Below are positions 1 through 6,623 of a DNA stretch of 27,864 nucleotides, one piece after another; position 1 is the first letter of the stretch; the number at the start of each line of letters is the position of its first letter. Under the pieces are notes generated by a model, which did no database searches, was not told where the DNA came from, and saw nothing but the letters and a program-made list of their open reading frames with translations. The stretch lies in the NCBI GenBank assembly GCA_041920275.1, contig JAYRSE010000031.1:1-27864 (forward strand), in the 5' to 3' direction. The translations under genes and the position numbers were made by a program. Source of the DNA: UBA12088 sp041920275 (lineage in GTDB: Bacteria > Patescibacteriota > Minisyncoccia > Phycocordibacterales > UBA12088).

Positions 1-331
1 GCGCGATTGCGACTGCGGTATCACTCTCATCAAAGGCAAGAATGAGGTCGCCGGCATTCACATGGGTACCGTTCGAAACGGCGACCGCGTCGATGCGCGC
101 ATCGTGTTTGTACACATTGAGGTCGAGCACTTCGGCAGCTCGTACGGTGCCGGTCGTTTTGATGCCGTTCGTGACCGAGCCGGACGCGACTTTGTGAAGA
201 GTGATCGCGGAAGTGATCGTTGCGGACTCTTGGCTTCGCTGCCACCACGTATACGCACCATACAGTGCACCGACCACAAAAAATGCACCGATCACTCGGC
301 GAACCAACGGTCGCGTAAAGAATTGAAGCAT
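1..331 (-). CDS. HlyD/RND-type membrane fusion (periplasmic adaptor) protein, N-terminal part, cut by window edge
   Basis: The frame read from ATG at 331 stays open to position 1, so the gene continues beyond the left edge. About 110 codons are visible. Residues 1-12 are short and basic (MLQFFTRPLVRR). They are followed by one hydrophobic segment (about 14-28, VIGAFFVVGALYGAY), which fits a membrane anchor. After that comes a biotinyl/lipoyl-like stretch, including TGTVRAAEVLDLN, VAVSNGTHVNAGDLI and LAFD. The pattern 'G.V..........I..V.V..G..V..GD.L...D' is typical of HlyD/MacA-type adaptors, which link an inner-membrane transporter to the cell surface. Its transporter partner would be expected to the left, outside the window. 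There is no clear Shine-Dalgarno; a TATAAT lies upstream on the same strand at 417-422. The family call is inferred from the N-terminal third only. Confidence 0.7.
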   Translation of the reverse strand, partial: MLQFFTRPLVRRVIGAFFVVGALYGAYTWWQRSQESATITSAITLHKVASGSVTNGIKTTGTVRAAEVLDLNVYKHDARIDAVAVSNGTHVNAGDLILAFDESDTAVAIA

Positions 332-416
332 ATTCAGTGTAGTGATGAATGAAGGTACGTTGAGTAGTACGAAATACCGCACGCTTTTCTTTCAAAACCT
401 GAACAAAATGCATGAT

Positions 417-422
417 ATTATA
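417..422 (-). promoter_or_regulatory. Candidate -10 box (TATAAT) for the adaptor gene
   Basis: A perfect TATAAT lies on the minus strand in a locally AT-rich stretch between tRNA-Leu and the adaptor gene, about 86 nt upstream of the adaptor ATG. No good -35 hexamer is seen at 16-18 nt. It could serve the adaptor gene; no other minus-strand gene starts nearby. Confidence 0.35.
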
Positions 423-481
423 TTGTGTGCTGCGAGTCTTTTACTACAAGGAACGACCACTTGACTCATCGTTGTGTGTTG

Positions 482-565
482 TGCCGCGGAGTGGACTTGA
501 ACCACCACGAGGTTGCCCCCACTACGACCTGAACGTAGCGCGTCTACCAATTTCGCCACCGCGGC
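482..565 (-). tRNA. tRNA-Leu (anticodon CAG)
   Basis: The reverse complement folds as a class II tRNA. The acceptor GCCGCGG pairs with CCGCGGC, followed by discriminator A. The D-arm is GCG...CGC, and the anticodon arm is CTACG-TTCAGGT-CGTAG with CAG in the centre. There is a long variable arm and a T-arm GGTGG-TTCAAGT-CCACT. CCA is not encoded. A TATACT on the minus strand at 574-579 lies just before the 5' end and could be its -10 box. The gene sits between the divergent adaptor and peptidase genes, inside what would otherwise look like an N-terminal extension of the peptidase. Confidence 0.95.
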
Positions 566-628
566 ATACCCCCAGTATACCACACTTTTCCACAAAGGTG
601 AGGAAAGGAACGGGTGCTTTTTTCGTCG

Positions 629-634
629 TATACT
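629..634 (+). promoter_or_regulatory. Candidate -10 box (TATACT) of the S9 peptidase gene
   Basis: TATACT ends 23 nt before the peptidase ATG at 658. No convincing -35 and no Shine-Dalgarno are visible in the short leader. The same hexamer precedes several other genes in this window. Confidence 0.4.
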
Positions 635-657
635 GTGTCAGTCTAACAATTTATTCT

Positions 658-2487
658 ATGCGCACATCACCCACTTTCATTTTCACAATGGCATTTTTAG
701 GAGTAACCATGCTTACTCCTTTTGCGGCACATGCCGGTGAGATCCAGTACGGCACCCTGAAGGACCAGAAGGGCGACACCCTTCTCCTCGAGTATAAAGG
801 CCCTGCAGGTACGAACTACTACACCTGCACGGTGAACACCATGCGCTGCAAAAAGAACGGTGCAAAACTTCCCGCACTGTTCCCTACGATACTTGGTTCA
901 AAAGAGTACGTAACAAGTGTTGATGGTGCTCGTGCGATACGCACCACCACGATCGGCACCAAAACGTTCCACGTGCTGTACGACATCACCGGCAAAAAAC
1001 CGAAGCGACTGACAATCATCCCCGTTTCAAGCCCCACGGCCAAGGTGAGCTTCTCAAAGGATGGTACCGCGGTCATCTTTTCGGAGGGTCGTACCTACAC
1101 CCGGTACGACATCACCAAAGAGACGACCTCCGTGGTCACCCTGCCCCGCGACCTTGCATTCCTGCAACACTCGCCCAAGGCGACGTATGTGACGGGTTAC
1201 AACTACGGTACGCTTCGCCATGAACTGTGGCGTTTTTCGGACGGCACCATGCTCGAAGGTCCCGAGGCGATGCAATCATACCTTGAGTTCTCGGAGGATG
1301 AATCGCGCGTGGCATTCCTTGATGATGTCGACGGGTTCCGCACGCTCTTCACCATGCCCGCTTCGGAGCTTGGCAAGACCTCTCCTTCCCGCACACAGCT
1401 CACCAAACCCAAGACCGAAACGGAAGATTACCTGTTCGTCGGAAACTCCCTCTATTTCATGGCAAATATCGAAGGTCCGCTCGAGTGGGATCTGTGGGTC
1501 TATGACGGCAAAAAGACGACACTCGTTGCAAATGATGTTTCGTACGGCGACTATCTCACCCGTGTTCCCACGAAAGACCGCACGTACCTCGCCTATCTCA
1601 AGACGACCGGCAAGAACACGAACGTGTGGCTCGTATCTCCCAATCCGGGAAAACCGGTGGAGCTTGCTGCGGTCAAGGCATCACCACTGCCGACCACCGT
1701 GAAGCGCTCGGTCGAGGTGTATGGTGATCGCACCGGCGTTCTACTCTCACCCGCAAAGCCCGCAAAGGACCCCGCTATTTTCATCTGGATGCACGGCGGG
1801 CCACAGCGCCAGGTGGCAAAAGAGTATCACCCGTACCTTTCCTACGCCGTCTATGATGAAATGCTCGAACGGTTCGTGGAGGGCGGTAACTACGTCTACA
1901 AGATCGACTACACCGGCTCGACCGGCTATGGCGCCGAGTTTCGCAAGGCGCTCGACATGAAGATAGGTGACATCGAAATGCGAGATATTCGTAAGGCGGC
2001 CGACGAACTGCGGAGCGATCTCAAGGTCAAAAAAACCTACCTCATCGGCAACAGCTACGGTGGCTACATGGCATTCCGCGGAATTGTCGACACTCCCGAA
2101 ACGCTCGATGGTGCGGTGTCGATAAACGGCGTTTCCGACTGGTATGGTCTCATACAGCGCATTCCGAGCTCCCCTTTCAAGGATCTTTTTGATGGCGTAC
2201 CGGACACACACAACATGGACGCCTACCTGCAAGCGAGCGTCTTTTCCGGCATGGAAAAATTGAAAAAAGACGATAAGGTGCTCGTGGTGTGGGGCGAGAA
2301 GGACAGCACCGTGCCGGTTTGGCAAAGCACCAATTATGTCGAGTATGCGAAAACCAAGGGTGTCTCGGTCGACACGCTCTCTTTTCCAAACGAAGACCAC
2401 ATAATTCGCAGCCGGAAGAACCTCGACGCGCTCTGCAAGAAGGTTACGACCACCTTCGGTCTCAGTGGCATTTCGTGTCGCCGATAG
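658..2487 (+). CDS. Secreted S9-family serine peptidase (prolyl oligopeptidase/acylaminoacyl peptidase type)
   Basis: 609 aa. The N-terminus MRTSPTFIFTMAFLGVTM is a signal peptide with a likely cut after AHA (about residue 26), so the enzyme is exported. Residues about 30-350 form a repetitive beta-rich region, as in the propeller domain of S9 peptidases. The C-terminal 250 residues are an alpha/beta hydrolase. They include an oxyanion-hole type HGGP (near 377), nucleophile Ser466 in GNSYGGYM, Asp549 in GEKDSTVP and His581 in NEDHII, so the catalytic triad is complete. The open frame continues upstream through the tRNA-Leu gene to 412. The start at 658 is chosen because the signal peptide begins there and the tRNA must lie outside. 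It probably degrades peptides outside the cytoplasm; the substrate is unknown. Confidence 0.85.
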   Translation: MRTSPTFIFTMAFLGVTMLTPFAAHAGEIQYGTLKDQKGDTLLLEYKGPAGTNYYTCTVNTMRCKKNGAKLPALFPTILGSKEYVTSVDGARAIRTTTIGTKTFHVLYDITGKKPKRLTIIPVSSPTAKVSFSKDGTAVIFSEGRTYTRYDITKETTSVVTLPRDLAFLQHSPKATYVTGYNYGTLRHELWRFSDGTMLEGPEAMQSYLEFSEDESRVAFLDDVDGFRTLFTMPASELGKTSPSRTQLTKPKTETEDYLFVGNSLYFMANIEGPLEWDLWVYDGKKTTLVANDVSYGDYLTRVPTKDRTYLAYLKTTGKNTNVWLVSPNPGKPVELAAVKASPLPTTVKRSVEVYGDRTGVLLSPAKPAKDPAIFIWMHGGPQRQVAKEYHPYLSYAVYDEMLERFVEGGNYVYKIDYTGSTGYGAEFRKALDMKIGDIEMRDIRKAADELRSDLKVKKTYLIGNSYGGYMAFRGIVDTPETLDGAVSINGVSDWYGLIQRIPSSPFKDLFDGVPDTHNMDAYLQASVFSGMEKLKKDDKVLVVWGEKDSTVPVWQSTNYVEYAKTKGVSVDTLSFPNEDHIIRSRKNLDALCKKVTTTFGLSGISCRR

Positions 2488-2520
2488 ATCGCATCACACG
2501 TGTGAACCTGTGTAAAAGTT

Positions 2521-2549
2521 CAGCCCCTTGCGTTCCATGCTAGGGGCTG
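2521..2549. terminator. Weak hairpin after the S9 peptidase gene
   Basis: CAGCCCCT (2521-2528) and AGGGGCTG (2542-2549) form a perfect 8-bp stem with a 13-nt loop, 33 nt after the peptidase stop. There is no run of T on the plus strand. The minus strand has a moderately T-rich tail (AACTTTTACA). It may be a terminator, but a weak one. Confidence 0.35.
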
Positions 2550-3062
2550 GTCGTGCTTTAACATCCATGGAGCAGGCACCAATTTGCCTTTTCCACAAGG
2601 TTGTGGATGAACGAAGGTACCCGTACGTTCGGAGGAAGTCGCACTTCCGTTCGATCTCGCTCCGCCGAGTCGAGCTGAGAGGCGACCTCATGGAATCCTT
2701 GCCTTGAAAGTTCTTCCCACAGTTGCGAGATAATGACGTGCGCGTTCACGGAACACCTCCCGATCTGCAAATTGCTTTGTGAACATCATCATGAAACTCT
2801 AGATAAACTCTATACCGCACACCAATGACGTCAAGATGCTGTGGAAAAAATTGTGGATAACCTGTGTTCAATTTTCAGCCCGTTTGCCATTCGTTGCGCC
2901 TGCTATGAATGACATCACGGTCAGGTGCTGCAGAAGATCGAAACACTTTGTCATTAACAAAGGCCGAACGAACGCCTTGGGACATCGGACTGCTCATCGC
3001 ATGCAGTACCCCTCATTCATTTGACGGTTAGACACAGTCGATCATCGCGTCACTTTGCGAAC

Positions 3063-3093
3063 GAAAAATGGCCTCGCTGAGTGCGAGGCCATT
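3063..3093 (-). terminator. Rho-independent terminator of the PhoH gene
   Basis: On the minus strand AATGGCCTCG pairs with CGAGGCCATT (10 bp, 7-nt loop), followed by TTTTTCG. It begins about 11 nt after the PhoH stop codon. Confidence 0.85.
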
Positions 3094-3104
3094 CAGAATG
3101 GCAT

Positions 3105-4508
3105 CTAAATCAAACGTTCGTTCACGAAGTCAGCGAGGCGCGAGCGCTCCCCCTTGCGCAGGGTGACGTGACCGGCATGCTCCCAACTCTTGAAACGTTC
3201 CACCGCGTATGTGAGACCGGATGTTGTTTCAGTAAGGTACGGCGTGTCGATCTGAGCTAAATTGCCTAAGCAGACGACTTTGGTACCCGGCCCTGCACGA
3301 CTGACGAGTGTGCTTACTTGTTTTGGTGTGAGGTTTTGCGCCTCATCCAAAATGATGTACTTTCTCTGGAAGGAGCTACCACGCATGAAGTTCAGCGACT
3401 TGGCTTCGATGTTTTTCTTCACGAGATCGTTCGTCACCGACTTGCCCCAGTCACCACCTTGACCGTTTTGCGGAGTAAGTACTTCCAGATTGTCCGTAAG
3501 CGCACCCAGCCATGGGATCATCTTTTCCTCCTCGGTACCCGGCAGATAGCCGATATCGTCACCAACCGGTACGGTGATCCGCGTCATGACGATACCCGAA
3601 TAGCGTCGATCATCGTTGACCTGTTGCAACCCTGCGGCAAGCGTAAGAAGTGTTTTGCCGGTCCCCGCCGGGCCCACCAGAGACACGAAGTCCATGTCGG
3701 GATCCATAAGCAGGTTGAGTGCGTAGTTCTGTTCCGAGTTCCGCGCCGTTATTCCCCACACCTTCCGTTTGGTGCTCTGGTAGTTTGCGATGAGGCGTAC
3801 AACCGCATCTCTACCATCTTTGATCGAAACCACGACGAACTCACCCCGATCCCCGGGCACATGCAGGAACAAGCCGGGGTACCACGTACCCACTTCCGGT
3901 CCGGAAATACGGTGGAAGGTCTGTCCGTCTTCCTGCCAAAGATCCACTGAGCGTTCGTGGTAGACCCAAAAGTCATCACGAAGTATTTGGTGTCCTGTGT
4001 GCAAGAGCGACACATCGTCCACCGTGCGGTCCGTGCTGTAGTCTTCAGCAGGAATCCCCAGTATGAACGCCTTGATTCTGATGTTTTTGTCTTTTGAAAC
4101 AAGAACCACCCGCCCGGGGAACCGTTTGTGCAAGTCCCAAGCGTACGCAAGGATGCGATTGTCTCCGGACGTATCATCGGCAAGCAAGCTCTCGGGCATG
4201 TTGGCCAAAGTGGTTTGATAGAACAAGCTACCGGTCGGCTCCAACGGAACGCCGTTCTCTTCGTACCGCTTGAGCGGTACACCATGAACCGGATCGTATC
4301 GAGTCAAACCCTCCTGACACCGGTCCAAATAGCGCAATGCGGCACGTACGTTACGTGCAATGTCCGCGACACCCGTTTTGTGCCGATCGAGCTCCTCTAT
4401 GACCTGTATCGGCAGATGCACATCATGTTCCTCAAAGTGCGCAAGCGCGGAAGGGTCGTGCATCAAGACGTTGGTGTCTATCACAAACAGTTTTGGGGTC
4501 TTTGCCAT
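3105..4508 (-). CDS. PIN-domain / PhoH-like ATPase (YlaK/PhoH2 type)
   Basis: 467 aa from ATG at 4508. This start is chosen because the PIN domain begins at residue 7 (LFVIDTNVLMHDPSAL) and a GGAGG lies about 10 nt upstream; the open frame extends to 4637 without further homology-like sequence. Residues about 7-155 are a PIN ribonuclease domain with acidic residues at D11, in GDNRILAYA (about 115-123) and in SKDKN (about 138-142). Residues about 255-467 are a PhoH P-loop ATPase with Walker A GPAGTGKT (279-286) and Walker B IILDEAQN (385-392). Known members of this fusion (PhoH2) couple ATPase activity to RNA unwinding and cleavage. The protein is cytoplasmic. The gene is monocistronic, with its own terminator. 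Confidence 0.9.
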   Translation of the reverse strand: MAKTPKLFVIDTNVLMHDPSALAHFEEHDVHLPIQVIEELDRHKTGVADIARNVRAALRYLDRCQEGLTRYDPVHGVPLKRYEENGVPLEPTGSLFYQTTLANMPESLLADDTSGDNRILAYAWDLHKRFPGRVVLVSKDKNIRIKAFILGIPAEDYSTDRTVDDVSLLHTGHQILRDDFWVYHERSVDLWQEDGQTFHRISGPEVGTWYPGLFLHVPGDRGEFVVVSIKDGRDAVVRLIANYQSTKRKVWGITARNSEQNYALNLLMDPDMDFVSLVGPAGTGKTLLTLAAGLQQVNDDRRYSGIVMTRITVPVGDDIGYLPGTEEEKMIPWLGALTDNLEVLTPQNGQGGDWGKSVTNDLVKKNIEAKSLNFMRGSSFQRKYIILDEAQNLTPKQVSTLVSRAGPGTKVVCLGNLAQIDTPYLTETTSGLTYAVERFKSWEHAGHVTLRKGERSRLADFVNERLI

Positions 4509-4838
4509 TTGGGAGGCCTCCACTGTATTCGATTTTGAAGATCGTGTACCGCACACAGATATACCACACTCTTCCATGGTTGCATAGACACCGAGACACC
4601 GATCCGACGCACACCATCGCCGTACCCGCTTTCCCAACGCTATCCATCCACTGCCTTTGCCTGCAAAGATGTCCGGTGTTCATTAGCAAAATGCTCGGCA
4701 GGACGGCCGAACTTGCTATGATAGCGCCGTGTTAACTTTGTTATTGACAAAAGCTTAGTTGCGCTGCCGTTCTGTTTCGAAAATGCACAGGGTCCGGATA
4801 TCCTTTTAGGCGAAAACAACGCGTAGATGATCTACAAC
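4509..4838. other. Gene-free stretch upstream of PhoH
   Basis: No convincing gene is seen. It holds the PhoH ribosome-binding site at its left end, a TATGAT on the plus strand (4714-4719) with no gene to serve, a TTGACA (about 4743-4748) without a matching -10, and a short palindrome GTAGATGATCTAC near 4823-4835. Nothing else recognisable. Confidence 0.3.
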
Positions 4839-5230
4839 TTATACGATATGCATTACAGCCCGAATATTTGTACCATCGTTTGTTCCATAAAATGCTTCCT
4901 TCTTGCTCAAAAGATTTATGGCGGTTACAAATCTTTTTTGACCCCTTGCCATTTCTTCATCAAAATTTGTGATCTCAAAACAATGCCCAAAATGTTGTTT
5001 TATTTTTTCTATTGTAGTCTTCGGCGTGGTATAAGCCCGCTCCTCAAGAATAAAATTTGGTCCGCCCTCCTTTCCCATAAATGGTATGTTTCAATTAGCT
5101 CCCCGGACAGTTCTGTAACATGCATTATGGCATCAGATCCAGCCCTCAACAAGTAAACACTCACACCATTCACATCAACCACTTTTGATCCAACCCCAAA
5201 TCGAAATACGAACTTTCCAACCCGAACCAC
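4839..5230 (-). pseudogene. AT-rich small hypothetical gene, interrupted by an apparent -1 frameshift
   Basis: Two overlapping minus-strand frames read as one protein if a base is added. The first (from about GTG 5230) carries VGKFVFRFGVGSKVV, VSVYLLRAGSD and ELSGELIETYHLW. The second continues with EGGPNFILEERAY, TIEKIKQHFGHCFEI and MARGQKRF and ends at 4839. The switch is in TTATGGGAAAGGAGGG near 5078-5086. One extra G restores a 130-aa frame, and the span of 392 nt equals 131 codons minus one base. Codons are AT-rich (AAA, ATT, TTT), unlike the neighbours, which suggests acquisition from elsewhere. I do not recognise the family. The start codon is uncertain. It could be a pseudogene, a sequencing error or two short coupled ORFs. 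Confidence 0.45.
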
Positions 5231-5317
5231 ACTGTTTCTCTCGGCGTGTTTAAAAGACGGGCAAGAATATGCATATGAACCGCATGGTGGAGTACATGAC
5301 CCGACGCATCGCAATCG

Positions 5318-5815
5318 TTACATTGCTGTAGGCTTCCGCAGGTACCACAGAACGAATGCAAAAATAAGCAGTGAGACATTCAACAAAAAGACCACCGGCT
5401 CGCCCCACGACACCCCGTCGAAACGGTATGCGGAGAATGGCCACAGGAAAGGCGTTCCGAAGTATTCTGCCGGGTGTGTGGGAATGTCGATAAGGATCGC
5501 GAAACCATACGCAAGGAACGGGATCATATAGGTGCGCGCGAGGAACCACAGGATCGCGAGCACGAGCATGAACACGAACAGACTATGGGTGATATTATAG
5601 AGCCAGTGCACGTACGCAGGGATCGCCTCCACGGAAGGCCATGCTCCGTCTCCAAAACTCGGATGGCCGGCGAAACCGAGCAGTCGAGCCATCGTGAAGA
5701 CGCCGAAGGAAAGCAGGTCCGGCAGTATGCCAAAGAGGATCGCATAGAAGAATAGGCGCCTGTTGCTTCTACCAAACAGCACTCCACCCCATAGCGCATG
5801 CGATACGATGTCCAT
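5318..5815 (-). CDS. YdjM-like membrane-bound metal-dependent hydrolase family protein (DUF457-like)
   Basis: 165 aa, strongly hydrophobic, with about four membrane segments. Motifs of the YdjM/DUF457 family are present: DIVSHALWGG at the N-terminus, a PD in GILPDLLSFG (about 28-37), HSLFVFM in the middle and DIPTHPAEYFGTPFLWP (about 109-125). The conserved H and D residues are thought to bind metal. The biochemical role of these inner-membrane proteins is poorly known. The gene is preceded on its strand by the hairpin-rich spacer next to tRNA-Ala and has no obvious Shine-Dalgarno. Confidence 0.75.
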   Translation of the reverse strand: MDIVSHALWGGVLFGRSNRRLFFYAILFGILPDLLSFGVFTMARLLGFAGHPSFGDGAWPSVEAIPAYVHWLYNITHSLFVFMLVLAILWFLARTYMIPFLAYGFAILIDIPTHPAEYFGTPFLWPFSAYRFDGVSWGEPVVFLLNVSLLIFAFVLWYLRKPTAM

Positions 5816-5993
5816 AGTTCGGTAGTGTCTCCGCCGAAGTGATGACTATAATCCGAAAGACGGAATTTGTGAGCGAACGGGCCTCCCACCTCACGATCAC
5901 CACATAAATTGTACCATGAAATTGTCGTACTTCACCAACATGCTAACGTAAGTGAACCATGCCACTCAATACTCCCCACGGGGTCGCTGTGCT

Positions 5994-6046
5994 CACAAAA
6001 CCCACGGTTTTGTGGAATTCCTCCACGGGGGCATTCCGCTGCCCCC
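5994..6046. repeat. Two adjacent GC-rich hairpins in the spacer left of tRNA-Ala
   Basis: CACAAAACC (5994-6002) pairs with GGTTTTGTG (6006-6014). GGGGGCA (6027-6033) pairs with TGCCCCC (6040-6046). Both are perfect. They lie directly beside the inverted copy of the tRNA-Ala 3' end and no gene overlaps them. Confidence 0.6.
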
Positions 6047-6058
6047 GACCCCCTACGG

Positions 6059-6130
6059 CGGTTCGAGTCCGGCATGGACGAAAAACACCTTCGCAAGCGT
6101 TCTGCGGTGGACCATGCCGGACGCGAACCG
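6059..6130. repeat. Inverted copy of the tRNA-Ala 3' end
   Basis: CGGTTCGAGTCCGGCATGG (6059-6077, plus strand) matches the T-arm and acceptor part of tRNA-Ala, present on the minus strand at 6112-6130, at 18 of 19 positions. The two arms face each other with a 34-nt gap. The left copy has no matching 5' half, so it is not a complete second tRNA. Confidence 0.75.
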
Positions 6131-6180
6131 GCCTCCTCGCCCATGCCATGGGCGCGCTCTACCAGATGAGCTAATGGCCC
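6108..6180 (-). tRNA. tRNA-Ala (anticodon GGC)
   Basis: The reverse complement is a 73-nt cloverleaf. The acceptor GGGCCAT pairs with ATGGTCC, including the G3:U70 wobble pair that marks alanine tRNAs. The D-arm is GCTC...GAGC, the anticodon arm CGCCC-ATGGCAT-GGGCG, and the T-arm GCCGG-TTCGCGT-CCGGC, with discriminator A. CCA is not encoded. It ends 5 nt downstream of the receiver-gene stop (read on the minus strand), so it could be co-transcribed with the kinase/receiver genes. Confidence 0.95.
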
Positions 6181-6185
6181 AAAAA

Positions 6186-6569
6186 CTAATCGAAACGTTG
6201 CTTCACGTGATCGACCACTTGATCGAGCTTCATTTCGGTCTTGACCAAGAACTCGCTCATACCGCTTGAGACCGCCTTCGCCACCGTGTCGAGACTGGAT
6301 GAGTTGGTAAGGAGAATGACCGGCACATCCTTACCCCACGGATCTTGCTGCAACGCCTTCATGACATCAAAACCGTCCATCTCCGGCATCATGATATCGA
6401 GCAGGATGACATCCGGGTGCTTTTCTAGCGCAGTTTCGAGCCCCTGCTTCCCATCGTAGGCGGTATATGCGGTTATCCCCTCATCGGTGAATTTCCGAGC
6501 GAGAACGTTCGTAAGCGACTCCTCATCGTCCACAATAAGAACCGACCGTTTTTGTTGTATTTCCTCCAT
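6186..6569 (-). CDS. Single-domain response regulator (CheY-like receiver)
   Basis: 127 aa, receiver domain only, with no DNA-binding or enzyme output. The phosphorylation site is complete: acidic pair D14/D15, phospho-acceptor D58 in LLDIMMPEMDG, T88 in ILLTN and K110 in FLVKTE. It lies just downstream of the histidine kinase on the same strand (about 54 nt), so the kinase is the likely phosphodonor. The output must act through protein contact with an unknown partner. The start at 6569 fits a leaderless transcript: TAACAT (6576-6581) ends exactly 6 nt before the ATG, which also suggests its own promoter. Confidence 0.9.
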   Translation of the reverse strand: MEEIQQKRSVLIVDDEESLTNVLARKFTDEGITAYTAYDGKQGLETALEKHPDVILLDIMMPEMDGFDVMKALQQDPWGKDVPVILLTNSSSLDTVAKAVSSGMSEFLVKTEMKLDQVVDHVKQRFD

Positions 6570-6623
6570 GTGCTTATGTTAACACAAAGCCGCATGCGCT
6601 GTACAGGGGCGTGCTGCAAATTT

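Larger units (their letters stand above)
2488..3104. other. Gene-free region with DnaA-box-like sites
   Basis: This stretch lies between the converging peptidase and PhoH genes and has no convincing reading frame. It holds a weak hairpin (2521-2549), the PhoH terminator at its right end, and four DnaA-box-like 9-mers. Two are a facing pair at 2589-2597 (TTTTCCACA) and 2602-2610 (TGTGGATGA). The other two share one direction at 2840-2848 (TGTGGAAAA) and 2852-2860 (TGTGGATAA, a perfect consensus). No replication gene is nearby, and genes converge here rather than diverge, so an origin is unlikely on context alone. Confidence 0.4.

Noticed and set aside
412..657. 82-codon N-terminal extension of the S9 peptidase
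   Set aside because: It runs through the antisense of tRNA-Leu and precedes a clear signal peptide at 658.
1747..2400. Minus-strand 217-aa ORF inside the peptidase gene
   Set aside because: Shadow of the S9 catalytic domain, whose motifs are intact on the plus strand.
2488..3104. Replication origin
   Set aside because: DnaA-box-like sites are present, but genes converge here and no dnaA, dnaN or AT-rich unwinding element is visible; kept only as a finding.
3318..3950. Plus-strand 210-aa ORF inside PhoH
   Set aside because: Antisense shadow of the PIN-PhoH gene; no signals of its own.
6059..6083. Second tRNA gene on the plus strand
   Set aside because: Only the T-arm and acceptor 3' strand exist; no 5' acceptor, D-arm or anticodon arm upstream.
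5909..6174. Overlapping small ORFs (68-105 aa) around tRNA-Ala
   Set aside because: They are translations of the tRNA and its inverted copy.
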